NCBI GenBank assembly: GCA_016789745.1 | Contig: JAEUQF010000432.1 | Span: 1-40,465 of the forward strand | Source of the DNA: Bryobacterales bacterium | GTDB lineage: Bacteria > Acidobacteriota > Terriglobia > Bryobacterales > Bryobacteraceae | Direction: 5' to 3' | DNA length: 40,465 nt | Shown here: positions 17,724 through 25,953 of the stretch, in pieces | Position numbering within the stretch: the first letter of the stretch is position 1 | How the letters are laid out: each line of letters starts with the position of its first letter | The notes under the pieces: generated by a model | Databases searched by the model: none | What the model was told of the DNA's origin: nothing | What the model saw: the letters and a program-made list of their open reading frames with translations, nothing else | Program-made: the position numbers and the translations under genes

Positions 17724-18194
17724 ATGACCTTGGGACAACCAAAGCATCAGAACGGAACAATGGAACAGTTAGGGCCCTCAGTAATCGGGGTGACGAGGCC
17801 GATTCGCGTGCTGATTGCCGAAGACAATCCGGGCGATGTGTTCCTGCTGCAGCAGGTTCTGGACGGGCTGGTCCCCCATCCGGAAGTAGTGGTTGTGAAC
17901 GATGGCGGCAAGGCACTGGAATGGATCAGCCGCATCGAGCGCGACCCGACGGCACCCACCCCGGACGTCATCCTATTGGATCTGAACCTGCCCAAGTACG
18001 ACGGAGCCGAGGTGCTGGAGCGGATCCGCGCCAGCCGCCGCCTGCGCGCGGCCCGCGTGGTGATTGTCACCTCTTCGAACTCGCCGCGTGATCGCGAACG
18101 CGTGGCGGAACTGGGCGCCACTGCCTACTTCCGGAAACCCAGCGATTGGGATGAGTTCATGAAACTGGGACAGGTCGTGCAAGGCGTGCTGTAG
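17724..18194 (+). CDS. Single-domain response regulator (Rcp1/CheY-like)
   Basis: A 156-residue receiver domain with no output domain. The acidic pair is E33-D34 in LIAEDNPGD, the phospho-acceptor is D86 in LLDLNLPKYDG, the switch Thr is T116 in IVTSSN, and the conserved Lys-Pro is K138-P139 in YFRKPSDW. The GDVFLLQQ and long beta4-alpha4 style match the Rcp1-like group that often works with phytochrome-type or hybrid kinases. No kinase lies in the window, so its partner is elsewhere. The ATG at 17724 has GGAGAG immediately before it, which is too close for a good ribosome site. ATG at 17760 or GTG at 17790 are possible true starts. The domain itself is unaffected. Confidence 0.9.
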   Translation: MTLGQPKHQNGTMEQLGPSVIGVTRPIRVLIAEDNPGDVFLLQQVLDGLVPHPEVVVVNDGGKALEWISRIERDPTAPTPDVILLDLNLPKYDGAEVLERIRASRRLRAARVVIVTSSNSPRDRERVAELGATAYFRKPSDWDEFMKLGQVVQGVL

Positions 18195-18238
18195 CGTTTG
18201 GCACTCCGGCTGCTAGCAAGCAGGCAGGAGACTCTGCC

Positions 18239-18613
18239 TTGCTCACTTCGATTCAAAACAACCGGTCCAACCTGCTTGCGCCAAACCCTTTGCAATCCAA
18301 TGAATCCGGCAAAGGAACGGCTACCGAGGAGTTCTCAAACCTCGTTGGCTCCATCACACGGCGCCTGCAACAGGGGATAACTTCTCGTCGGAAAAGCGGC
18401 GAGACTTCGCCAGTCCAGACTACGGCCCCCATTCCCGCGTCCACCCCTACTGCCACTCCCAAGACACCCGGTCCCGGGGATGTCGTTATCTCCCCGTTCA
18501 ACGTCCTGGGACTGCCCATAAGCGCAACGCTGGCGCCGACGGCTGCCGAGGTTGCCGCCAACCCCGCCAAATACGCCGGCACCAGCTTTGATCCAACCCG
18601 TCAGTTGACCTGA
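18239..18613 (+). CDS. Small hypothetical protein, TTG start
   Basis: A 124-residue frame starting at TTG, with CAGGAG eight bases upstream, a good ribosome site. The product is polar, with a Pro/Thr-rich middle (about residues 63-80) and a C-terminus FDPTRQLT. No signal peptide, membrane segment or catalytic motif is visible. Third codon positions are GC-rich as in neighbouring genes, which argues for real coding. It follows the receiver gene by 44 bases and ends six bases before the convergent gene. A rival 109-residue frame lies on the other strand (18253-18582), but it lacks a comparable ribosome site. Confidence 0.55.
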   Translation: MLTSIQNNRSNLLAPNPLQSNESGKGTATEEFSNLVGSITRRLQQGITSRRKSGETSPVQTTAPIPASTPTATPKTPGPGDVVISPFNVLGLPISATLAPTAAEVAANPAKYAGTSFDPTRQLT

Positions 18614-18618
18614 CGGTT

Positions 18619-19734
18619 TTACCGCATCTTCATCATCGGGTGTTCCACCTGCTGGAACCCCGCCGGAACCTCAAACCGCGACCCGTCCACGGCGCCGGTG
18701 GAGAACTGGCCCATCTCCATCAGCATCTCCATCAGTACGCCGTTCTGCTGCTGTGCCTGTTGCTGCTGCGCCGGAGCCGGCTCCGGGGCCTTCTCCTTGC
18801 GGCGACGGCCGAATCCGCCCAGTCCGCCCAAACCGCCCGGCAGACTCCGGCGAAGGGCATTCTCCGCCGCACTGTTCGCCGCGCTACCCGCGGCCTTCTC
18901 GGCCACCTGACCACCCGTCGGGCCCTCCGGCATCGTCGACGGGTCCGTGACGTCGCCGGCCGTGCGCGGATCCAGGTTGTTGCCCATCTTGGTCACCTGC
19001 CGCAGATGCACGCCCTGCAGCTTCTCGGCCTCGGCGGCCATCTTCGCCATGGAGTCGCGCATGTTCGGATCCAGGCCCATCATCATGCCCGGCCCCATCT
19101 TCGCCATCTGGCTGTACTGCGCCGCCATCTTCTCGGCCATGCGCTTCTGGAACGCCACGTATTCGTCGTGGCCGGGCACCTTCTCGGTTACCCAGATCGA
19201 CGACATCGTCTGCATCTGGCCGCTCTGCCCGCTCTTCTTGTCCTTGCCTTCAATGATGAAGGTCAAAATCACTTCCTTCGCGGTCAGCCCTTCGATGCTC
19301 TTCGTCTTACCGGTTTCCTGGATGTCCACCTTGACGTTCATCTCGCCCTGCGGATCGCCAGACTTCGGCTGCTCTTTACCCTGGCGCTCCTTGGCCTTGG
19401 CCATGGCGCGCTCCATCGCCTCCCGCATCTGCGCGAAGGTGATCACCGAGTAGGTCTTCTTCTCCAGGTCGATCTCCGTGATGGTTTCCTTGTCCAGATC
19501 CCACACCTGGGCGTTCGATTCGCCCACGTGGGCCATCCGGTTGCCCTTCACATAGACGCTTGAAACCTGCGGCTCACCCACCTTCCGCATGCTCTTCGAC
19601 AAGCCACCCAGCGCCCGCGACATCTGCATGATCGCGCCACCCGTCAGCCGCGTCGTTTCCTTGTAGCTGAAGTCTGCCATCAGCAGCGCCGGACATAACG
19701 CCACCGCCCCTACCATCCATATCGGTCTGGTCAT
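18619..19734 (-). CDS. Secreted DUF4412-like protein with Gln-rich C-terminal tail
   Basis: About 371 residues. The ATG at 19734 gives a clear signal peptide (IWMVGAVALCPALLMADFSY) with GGAGG some 15 bases upstream; the frame extends to 19809 without signal character. The N-terminal part reads as a beta-rich domain resembling DUF4412: YKETTRLTGG, VYVKGNRMAHV, VWDLDKETITEIDLEKKTYSVITF. This is followed by a long charged, Met-rich helical stretch (AEKMAAQYSQMAKMGPGMMM). A Gly-rich and then Gln-rich segment precedes a short C-terminal piece, FEVPAGFQQV. The C-terminal FEVPxGF phrase is typical of DUF4412 proteins. The role is unknown. The gene is divergent from the PH-domain cassette. Confidence 0.8.
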   Translation of the reverse strand: MTRPIWMVGAVALCPALLMADFSYKETTRLTGGAIMQMSRALGGLSKSMRKVGEPQVSSVYVKGNRMAHVGESNAQVWDLDKETITEIDLEKKTYSVITFAQMREAMERAMAKAKERQGKEQPKSGDPQGEMNVKVDIQETGKTKSIEGLTAKEVILTFIIEGKDKKSGQSGQMQTMSSIWVTEKVPGHDEYVAFQKRMAEKMAAQYSQMAKMGPGMMMGLDPNMRDSMAKMAAEAEKLQGVHLRQVTKMGNNLDPRTAGDVTDPSTMPEGPTGGQVAEKAAGSAANSAAENALRRSLPGGLGGLGGFGRRRKEKAPEPAPAQQQQAQQQNGVLMEMLMEMGQFSTGAVDGSRFEVPAGFQQVEHPMMKMR

Positions 19735-19827
19735 AATTCGTCCGAAACCTCCTCTACTGAGCGTACTGCTCCAACTCCATACGTGCAAAGCGCGGCCGGA
19801 GTCCCTCATTTTCGCTCCCGATACGGG

Positions 19828-19833
19828 TACAAT
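19828..19833 (+). promoter_or_regulatory. Putative -10 box of the PH-SDR-binding protein-Ldh2 cassette
   Basis: TACAAT matches the sigma70 -10 consensus at five of six positions and lies 23 bases before the ATG at 19857, giving a leader of roughly 17 bases. I found no good -35 hexamer at the standard spacing, so this is a weak call. Confidence 0.3.
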
Positions 19834-19856
19834 AGCCCTTTCGGGCCAGACCCCTC

Positions 19857-20318
19857 ATGCCGGAACTCAAGATTCGTCCCAGCACCACGCTTGCGACGCT
19901 GCACTTCATCGTCGCGGTCCCCGCGGCCATTCTCATCTACTATTTGAGCCGCCAGTATCCCTCCCAGGCCTGGCTGGCCGCGTATATCATCCCCGCGGCC
20001 CTGGTCGTCAAAGGCGTCATCGGTCATATCCGCGCCCAATTGACGCACATTGAAATGGCCGGCGACCGCCTGAAGTACGAATCCGGCCTCGTCTCCAAGG
20101 TCTCGCGCTCCATCCCGCTCGCGAAGGTCCAGGACGTCACGGTCCGCCAGACCATCAGCCAGCGCCTGGTGGGCATGGGCGACCTCAGCATCGAAACCGC
20201 GGGGGAAACCAGCCGCCTAACCATCACTTCCATCAACTCCCCGCGCGTGGTGGCCGAACAGATTCTCGACCGTGTAGCCACCGTCGCCCCCCAGAGCCAG
20301 AACCAGAACAGGAAATGA
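19857..20318 (+). CDS. Membrane-anchored bacterial PH (bPH2/DUF304-like) domain protein
   Basis: A 153-residue protein. Two membrane segments lie near residues 13-29 and 38-55. They are followed by a PH-like beta domain with the typical phrase LTHIEMAGDRLKYESGLVSK, SRSIPLAKVQDVTVRQT and LVGMGDLSIETAG. This pattern fits the YdbS/YdbT-like bPH2 group, small membrane proteins of poorly known role. Its stop overlaps the start of the SDR gene by ATGA, so the two are coupled. Pairing with metabolic enzymes is unusual and gives no clear hint of function. Confidence 0.85.
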   Translation: MPELKIRPSTTLATLHFIVAVPAAILIYYLSRQYPSQAWLAAYIIPAALVVKGVIGHIRAQLTHIEMAGDRLKYESGLVSKVSRSIPLAKVQDVTVRQTISQRLVGMGDLSIETAGETSRLTITSINSPRVVAEQILDRVATVAPQSQNQNRK

Positions 20319-21073
20319 ACGAACAACCATTGCAAGGAAAGGTCGCGGTCATCACCGGTGCCAGCCGCGGCCTGGGCAGAGCCATGGCTCTCGCCCTCGC
20401 CGAAGCCGGAATCCGCGTTGCCCTCGTCGGCCGGGATGAAGCCAAACTCGCCGAAACCGCGCAAGGCATCTCGGCCCTCGGCGGCGAGCACGCCATCTTC
20501 CTGGCCGATGTCTCGCGCGAAGAACCCGTCGACCAACTGAAGGCCGCCATCCACGACCGCTACGGCAGTTGCGACATCCTCATCAACAATGCCGGCATCA
20601 ACCTGCGGAAGAACATCACCGACTTCACCCTGGCCGAATGGAACAGCGTCATCGACGCCAACCTCACCAGCGTCTTCCTGATGTGCCGCGCCTTCGTCCC
20701 CGGCATGAAAGGCAAGGGCTACGGACGCATCATCAACATGACTTCTATCATGAGCCACATCTCGCTGCCCGGCCGTGCGGCATACTCCTCCAGCAAGGCA
20801 GCGCTGCTGGGCCTGACCCGTGCGCTGGCCCTGGAGCTGGCATCGGAAGGCATTACGGTGAACGGCATCAGCCCTGGCCCGGTGGCCACCGAAATCAACA
20901 CCGCCATCCTCAATAACCCGGAAGCGAACGCGCAGTTTGTGGCTAAGATCCCCGTTGGCCGCTGGGGGCTGCCGGAGGAGATCGGTAAACTCGCGCTGTA
21001 TCTGTGCCAGCCTGAAGCCGGCTTCATCACGGGGACCGATATTCTAATCGATGGAGGCTGGTGTGCGGCGTAG
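20315..21073 (+). CDS. Short-chain dehydrogenase/reductase (gluconate 5-dehydrogenase-like)
   Basis: A 252-residue classical SDR. The cofactor motif is VITGASRGLG near 12-21 (TGxxxGxG). The structural motif is NNAG near 90. The catalytic Ser is in NMTSIMSH, and the Tyr/Lys pair is in AAYSSSKAAL (YxxxK). The C-terminus FITGTDILIDGGWCAA is canonical. Such enzymes interconvert hydroxyl and keto groups on sugar acids, sugars or fatty acyl chains with NAD(P). The gluconate 5-dehydrogenase/2-deoxygluconate dehydrogenase group is the nearest by feel. It is coupled to the PH gene upstream (ATGA). The GTG of the binding-protein gene lies inside its last codons. Confidence 0.93.
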   Translation: MNEQPLQGKVAVITGASRGLGRAMALALAEAGIRVALVGRDEAKLAETAQGISALGGEHAIFLADVSREEPVDQLKAAIHDRYGSCDILINNAGINLRKNITDFTLAEWNSVIDANLTSVFLMCRAFVPGMKGKGYGRIINMTSIMSHISLPGRAAYSSSKAALLGLTRALALELASEGITVNGISPGPVATEINTAILNNPEANAQFVAKIPVGRWGLPEEIGKLALYLCQPEAGFITGTDILIDGGWCAA

Positions 21074-22013
21074 GGATCTGCTGGTTCTGCCTGCCGCCCT
21101 CGCGCTCGACGCCTGTTCCAAAGGCCCGAAGAAGAGACAGGTCGCCGTTATTCCCAAAGCCACGTCGCACGTCTTCTGGCTCTCGGTGCAGGCGGGCGCC
21201 ATGGCCGCGGGCAAGGAGTTGGACGTCGACGTCCTCTGGAACGGCGCCACTTCGGAAACCGACTACGCGCGGCAGATCCAGATTGTCGATTCCATGGTTG
21301 CCCGCCAGATTGACGGCATCGCTATTGCGGCCAGCGAACGCAAGGCGCTGGTGCAGGCGGTGGATCGCGCCGTCGCCGCGGGCATCCCCGTCACGGTCTT
21401 CGATTCCGGCCTGGCTTCAGAAAACTTCATGACGTTCATCGCCACCAATAACTATGAAGGGGGCGAGTTGGCCGCGCGCGAACTGGCGCGTCTAGTGGGT
21501 GGCGAAGGGGACGTAGCGCTCCTGATGCACGTGCCCGGCAGCCAGTCCACCATGGACCGCGAAAAAGGCTTCGAAGACGCCATGTCCAAGGAGTTCCCAA
21601 AGATCAGGATCGCGGCCCGGCAGTTCTCGCAATCGGATCGCGCCAAGGGCCGTGCCGCCGCTGAAAACTTCCTGACCGGACAGCCGAACCTCAAGGGCAT
21701 TTTCGCCTCGGCCGAGCCTGGCTCTGTCGGTGCGGCACTGGCCATCAAAGCCCGGGGCCTGGAGAACAAAGTCATGCTGGTGGGCTTCGATTCCAGTGAT
21801 TCGCTGATCGAAGACCTGAACAACGGCTCGGTGGACGCGCTGGTGGTGCAGGATCCCTTCAAGATGGGCTTTGAAGCCGTCCGCACGGTAGTCGACAAGC
21901 TGAACGGCAAGACCCCGCCGAAGCGTATGGACCTGAGCGCGCGCGTCATCCGCAAGGAAGACCTGGAAAAGCCCGAGATCAAGCAGTTGCTAACCCCCAC
22001 CACCAAGAAATGA
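21063..22013 (+). CDS. Sugar-type ABC transporter substrate-binding protein (RbsB-like)
   Basis: About 316 residues of the periplasmic binding protein 1/4 fold used for ribose, xylose and related sugars. Recognisable parts are VAVIPKATSHVFWLSVQAG, IVDSMVARQIDGIAIAA, GIPVTVFDSGL, TNNYEGGELAARELA and VMLVGFDSSDSLIEDLNNG. I chose GTG at 21063 because GGAGG lies five bases before it; ATG at 21051 is also in frame. The N-terminus RRDLLVLPAALALDACSKG is a lipoprotein-like signal, with an imperfect lipobox before Cys. It overlaps the SDR by 11 bases and Ldh2 by four. No ATPase or permease gene is present, so it is either an orphan or uses a transporter elsewhere. Confidence 0.9.
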   Translation: MRRRDLLVLPAALALDACSKGPKKRQVAVIPKATSHVFWLSVQAGAMAAGKELDVDVLWNGATSETDYARQIQIVDSMVARQIDGIAIAASERKALVQAVDRAVAAGIPVTVFDSGLASENFMTFIATNNYEGGELAARELARLVGGEGDVALLMHVPGSQSTMDREKGFEDAMSKEFPKIRIAARQFSQSDRAKGRAAAENFLTGQPNLKGIFASAEPGSVGAALAIKARGLENKVMLVGFDSSDSLIEDLNNGSVDALVVQDPFKMGFEAVRTVVDKLNGKTPPKRMDLSARVIRKEDLEKPEIKQLLTPTTKK

Positions 22014-23083
22014 GTGAAGAATACATAACCATAGACGCCGCGCGTCTGGAGAATTACGCCTTTGAGATGCTGGTGGGCGCCGGCGTGCCCATGGACCGTG
22101 CAGCGTTAGTTTCCCGCAGCCTGGTGGAAGCCAATCTGCGCGGCGTCGATTCGCACGGCGTGCAGTTGCTCAACTTCTACATTGAGCACATGAAGCAGGG
22201 CTGCATGGACCTGCATACCTCCGGCAGCATCGTGACCGAATCGGGCGGCTGCATGACCTACGATGCCGAGAACGGCATCGGCCAGGTCATCAGCGACATC
22301 TGCTGCGACCATGCCATCCGCCTGGCGAAAGAGAACGGCATTGCGCTGGTTACGGTGCGCAACTCGAATCACTTTGGCGCGGCGGCCTTCTGGTCGCAGA
22401 AGATCGCCCGCGCGGGGCTCATCGGCATGACGATGTGCAACGCGACGCCGCTGGTTCCGCCATGGCAGGGCAAGGAGCCGCGCTTCGGCACCAATCCCAT
22501 TTGCATGGCTCTGCCGGGCGCTCCGGAGACCGGCTGGCTCCTGGACATGGCCACCACCACCGTCGCCATGGGCAAGATCTTCAAGGCCAACTTCAGCGGC
22601 GAGCCCACGATCCCCGCCGGTTGGGCCTTCGATAGCGAAGGCACTCCCACCACCGACACGCAGAAGGCCATCAAGGGCATGCCCATGCCGTTGGGCGGCT
22701 ATAAGGGCAGCGGCCTCGCCTTTATGGTGGAGATCCTGGTGGCCGTTCTGAGCGGTGGCGCCATGTCCACCGAAGTGGGCGGCGTGCGCATCCGCACCCG
22801 TCCCATGCGCTGCGGCCAGATGTTCCTGGGCATTGACGTCGAACGCTACATGCCGATTGAAGTGTTCAACGCCCGCATGGAGCAGTTGATCGGCCTGGTG
22901 AAAGCCACGCCCGCCGCACCCGGTTATGAGGAAGTGCTGGTGGCTGGCGAACCGGAATGGCGACACGCGCGGCATCGCCGGCTGCATGGGGTGCCGCTCT
23001 CGAAAGGTGTTTGGGAGAACCTCGCCCGCACGGCGTCGATTGTACAGGCGAAGCCTCCGGCCGTCGAATCCCAGAAACTGTGA
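22010..23083 (+). CDS. Ldh2-family malate/L-lactate/ureidoglycolate-type dehydrogenase
   Basis: A 357-residue protein of the NAD(P)-dependent Ldh2/MDH2 family, which is unrelated to classical lactate dehydrogenase. Family phrases are VEANLRGVDSHGVQLL near 38-53, MTYDAENGIGQV near 84-95, VTVRNSNHFGAAAFW near 114-128, FGTNPICMALPG near 159-170 and the MPLGGYKGSGLAFMVEIL stretch near 230. Members oxidise 2-hydroxyacids such as malate, L-lactate, sulfolactate or ureidoglycolate. The start overlaps the stop of the binding-protein gene (ATGA). With the SDR and the sugar-type binding protein it probably forms a sugar-acid or hydroxyacid breakdown cassette; the substrate is not readable from sequence. 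Confidence 0.92.
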   Translation: MSEEYITIDAARLENYAFEMLVGAGVPMDRAALVSRSLVEANLRGVDSHGVQLLNFYIEHMKQGCMDLHTSGSIVTESGGCMTYDAENGIGQVISDICCDHAIRLAKENGIALVTVRNSNHFGAAAFWSQKIARAGLIGMTMCNATPLVPPWQGKEPRFGTNPICMALPGAPETGWLLDMATTTVAMGKIFKANFSGEPTIPAGWAFDSEGTPTTDTQKAIKGMPMPLGGYKGSGLAFMVEILVAVLSGGAMSTEVGGVRIRTRPMRCGQMFLGIDVERYMPIEVFNARMEQLIGLVKATPAAPGYEEVLVAGEPEWRHARHRRLHGVPLSKGVWENLARTASIVQAKPPAVESQKL

Positions 23084-23095
23084 TGTAATGCGGGG

Positions 23096-25198
23096 ATGGT
23101 GATCCGGGTCCTCTTCCTTACACTTTTCAGCGTAACCTTTCTCCCGGCCCAAGAGAATCCGCTGTTGCGTGAGAGTTCGCTACCGTTTCAGTACATCCCG
23201 TGGGACAAGATCCGCGACGAGCATTTCCTGCCGGCTCTAGAACAGGGGATGGCGGAAGAACGCAAAGAGGTGGAGGCCATCGCGACGAATCCGCAGGAAC
23301 CTACGTTTGAGAACACGATCGTCGCACTCCAACGGGGCGGCCGCACGCTCGGCCGGGCACGGCGCGCGTTCCTCACGATCACCGGGGCTCACACCAATCC
23401 CACGCTGCAGAAAGCCGAACGGGAACTGGCGCCGAAACTGGCCGCGCACAACGACGCCATTAACCTCAACGAGGCGCTGTTCGCGCGGGTGAGGGCGCTC
23501 CATCAGAAGAAGGACAGTCTGCGCCTGGATCCGGAATCGAAGTACCTGCTGGAGCGCGTCTACACCGATTTCACGCGTGCCGGCGCACAGTTGGGGCCAA
23601 CAGAAAAGGAACGGCTCAAGGCTATCAACGGAGAACTGGCCGCGCTGGGCACACGATTCGCCCAGAATGTTCTCAAGGACCAAAACGCCTCGGCGGTACT
23701 GGTGGCGGAACGGGCGGAGTTGGCCGGCATGCCGGAGGCTGAGGTTAAGGCCGCGGCCGATGCCGCGACGCGCGAAGGCAAGCCAGGCCAGTACCTCATC
23801 CGCCTGCGCAACACCACCGTGCAGCCGCAGCTCAGCTACCTGGAGAACCGCGACCTGCGACGCCGCCTGATGGAAGCCTCTCTGGCCCGCAACAGCCATG
23901 GGGGCGAGTACGACAATCGCGACATCGTGGTGCGCACCGCACGCCTGCGAGCCGAACGCTCCGCGCTGCTTGGCTATCCCCACCACGCCGCCTACCAGAT
24001 CGCCGAGCAGACCGCGGGTACGGTGGATGCAGTGAATAAGATGCTGCTGGGCATTGCCCCGCGCGCGGTCCGCAACGCCGAACAGGAGCGAGCCGAACTG
24101 CAGGCCGTGGTGGACAAGGAGAAGGGCGGCTTCCAGGTGGAAGCCTGGGATTGGCCGTACTACGCTGAGAAGCTCCGCAAGCAGCGCTATGCCTTCGATG
24201 AAGGCCAACTCCGGCCGTATCTGGAACTCGACCGCGTCCTGAAAGACGGCGTCTTCTTCGCCGCCGGCAAGGAGTTCGGCATCACATTCAAGGAACGGCA
24301 CGACCTGCCGGTGTATCACCCCACGGTGCGCGTGTTCGATGTCTTCGATGAAGGCGGCAAGCCGCTAGCCATCTTCATCGCCGACTTCTACGCGCGCCCC
24401 TCCAAGCGGGGCGGCGCTTGGAACGCGGCGCACGTCCGGCAATCGAAGCTCCTGGACACGCGCCCGGTGATCGCCAACCATCTGAACATCCAACCGCCGC
24501 CCGAAGGCCAGCCCACGTTGCTTACCTGGGATGAAGTCAACACCATGTTCCACGAGTTCGGCCACGCCCTGCACGGCATGTTCTCCAACGTCACCTACCC
24601 GCGCGAAGTGCCGCGCGACTTTGTGGAGTTCCCCTCGCAGGTGAACCAGATGTGGAGCGACTGGCCCAGCGTACTCAAGAACTACGCCCGCCACTACCAG
24701 ACCGGTAAGCCGATGCCCGCGGCGTTGCTCAACAAGGTGCTGGCAGCCAGCAAGTTCAACCAGGGCTACGCCACCACCGAATACCTTGCGGCTTCGCTGC
24801 TGGACCAGGCCTGGCACCAGGTGAAGGCCGCTGAGATTCCCGACGATGCCGTTGCCTTCGAAGCCGCTGCGTTGCGACGTGCCGAGATCAGCCTTCCGTT
24901 CGTACCCTCGCGCTATCGCAGTTTCTACTTCACGCATATCTTCTCCGGCGGCTACGCGGCCGGCTACTACTCGTATATCTGGAGTGAAGTGCTGGACGCC
25001 GACACGGTGCAGTGGTTCAAACGCAACGGCGGCCTTACACGTAAAAATGGCGATCGCTTCCGGTCCACGCTGTTGTCGCGCGGCGGAAGCGAAGACGCCA
25101 TGTCGCTCTATCGAAAGTTCACCGGACGCAACCCCGATGTTCAGCCGCTGCTGGAACGCCGCGGGCTGACGGCGCCGGGGGGCAAGACCAGCCGTTAA
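23096..25198 (+). CDS. Secreted M3 family metallopeptidase (oligopeptidase A/Dcp type)
   Basis: A 700-residue zinc peptidase. A signal peptide (LFLTLFSVTFLPAQ) shows export. The zinc motif is H486-E-F-G-H490 in FHEFGHALHG, with the third ligand Glu about 28 residues later in the VEFPSQVNQMW segment. The C-terminal SGGYAAGYYSYIWSEVLDAD stretch forms the substrate-binding tyrosine loop of the family. M3 enzymes cut short oligopeptides or remove C-terminal dipeptides. It begins 12 bases after Ldh2 and may be read with that cassette, but its role is probably independent. The stop overlaps the stop of the convergent mddA gene by four bases (TTAA). Confidence 0.95.
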   Translation: MVIRVLFLTLFSVTFLPAQENPLLRESSLPFQYIPWDKIRDEHFLPALEQGMAEERKEVEAIATNPQEPTFENTIVALQRGGRTLGRARRAFLTITGAHTNPTLQKAERELAPKLAAHNDAINLNEALFARVRALHQKKDSLRLDPESKYLLERVYTDFTRAGAQLGPTEKERLKAINGELAALGTRFAQNVLKDQNASAVLVAERAELAGMPEAEVKAAADAATREGKPGQYLIRLRNTTVQPQLSYLENRDLRRRLMEASLARNSHGGEYDNRDIVVRTARLRAERSALLGYPHHAAYQIAEQTAGTVDAVNKMLLGIAPRAVRNAEQERAELQAVVDKEKGGFQVEAWDWPYYAEKLRKQRYAFDEGQLRPYLELDRVLKDGVFFAAGKEFGITFKERHDLPVYHPTVRVFDVFDEGGKPLAIFIADFYARPSKRGGAWNAAHVRQSKLLDTRPVIANHLNIQPPPEGQPTLLTWDEVNTMFHEFGHALHGMFSNVTYPREVPRDFVEFPSQVNQMWSDWPSVLKNYARHYQTGKPMPAALLNKVLAASKFNQGYATTEYLAASLLDQAWHQVKAAEIPDDAVAFEAAALRRAEISLPFVPSRYRSFYFTHIFSGGYAAGYYSYIWSEVLDADTVQWFKRNGGLTRKNGDRFRSTLLSRGGSEDAMSLYRKFTGRNPDVQPLLERRGLTAPGGKTSR

Positions 25199-25953
25199 CG
25201 GGCTGCCGCGGTCATCCTTGGTTCCGGGGCCTTTGCCGTTGGAATCAGCATCGGCACGCTCTTCTGGTAGCGGGTGTAGTTCTCTCCGTGTACCGTAATC
25301 AGGTCGCGTTCTTCCCAGCGGATGGCCATCAGGATACAGGCCGTGGTCATCATGGCGAACAGCAGGTGGGCGGCCGTCATCACGGGCGTGCACCAGAACA
25401 CCAGCAGCCAGCCTACGTAGAGCGGATGGCGCACGTACTTGTAGAAGAACGGTGTGGCGAAGGGCAGATGCGTGTACTCCCGCCCACGCAGGTACAGCCA
25501 TACCTGGCGCAGTCCGAACAGGTCAAAGTGATTGATGAGGAAGGTGCTGGCCAGGATGATGACGTTACCCATCGCAAAGCCGCCCCACATCAGGTACTGC
25601 CCCATGGTTCCCATCATGTCCCACAAGGTGCCGCCGATCGGCTGCCACTGCCAGAACAGGAAGGCCAAGGCGGCGCTCGAGAACAGAACGTAGGTGCTGC
25701 GTTCCGCCTCGGTGGGCACAATCTGTGTCCAAGCTTTTTTGAACCACGGCCGAGCCATCACGCTATGCTGCACGGCGAAGAGCGCCAGCAGCGCGCTATC
25801 CACCAGCAGCGCCTGCCACAAGGGCACCTGCGGTCCAGAGTCAATGGACTTCGTGACACCGAAGTTCTCCAGAAAGCCCACCGCATACAGGTAGGTGGCA
25901 AAGAAGGCCGCGTAGCACGCCAGCCCGTACACGAACACAACCAGTCGCTTCAT
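25195..25953 (-). CDS. mddA: Methanethiol S-methyltransferase, MddA type (NnrU/ICMT-like membrane protein)
   Basis: A 252-residue integral membrane protein with five or six hydrophobic segments. Features I associate with MddA are TKSIDSGPQ near 34-42, VQHSVMARPWFK near 61-72, INHFDLFGLRQVWL near 140-153 and the methyl-donor site YVRHPLY near 173-179. These are followed by an EERDLITVHGENYTRYQ stretch near the C-terminus, common to isoprenylcysteine-methyltransferase-like enzymes. MddA uses S-adenosylmethionine to methylate methanethiol to dimethyl sulfide. The more general call, NnrU/ICMT family methyltransferase, is the fallback. It is divergent from an AraC regulator across 124 bases holding a perfect 14-base palindrome, so regulation by that protein is plausible. 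Confidence 0.82.
   Translation of the reverse strand: MKRLVVFVYGLACYAAFFATYLYAVGFLENFGVTKSIDSGPQVPLWQALLVDSALLALFAVQHSVMARPWFKKAWTQIVPTEAERSTYVLFSSAALAFLFWQWQPIGGTLWDMMGTMGQYLMWGGFAMGNVIILASTFLINHFDLFGLRQVWLYLRGREYTHLPFATPFFYKYVRHPLYVGWLLVFWCTPVMTAAHLLFAMMTTACILMAIRWEERDLITVHGENYTRYQKSVPMLIPTAKAPEPRMTAAAR

Noticed and set aside
18253..18582. 109-codon minus-strand frame opposite the small hypothetical gene
   Set aside because: No ribosome site as good as on the plus strand, and no signal or domain; kept only as a minor alternative.
24365..25501. 378-codon minus-strand frame opposite the M3 peptidase and running into mddA
   Set aside because: It covers the conserved HEFGH region in antisense and shares mddA bases in the wrong register.
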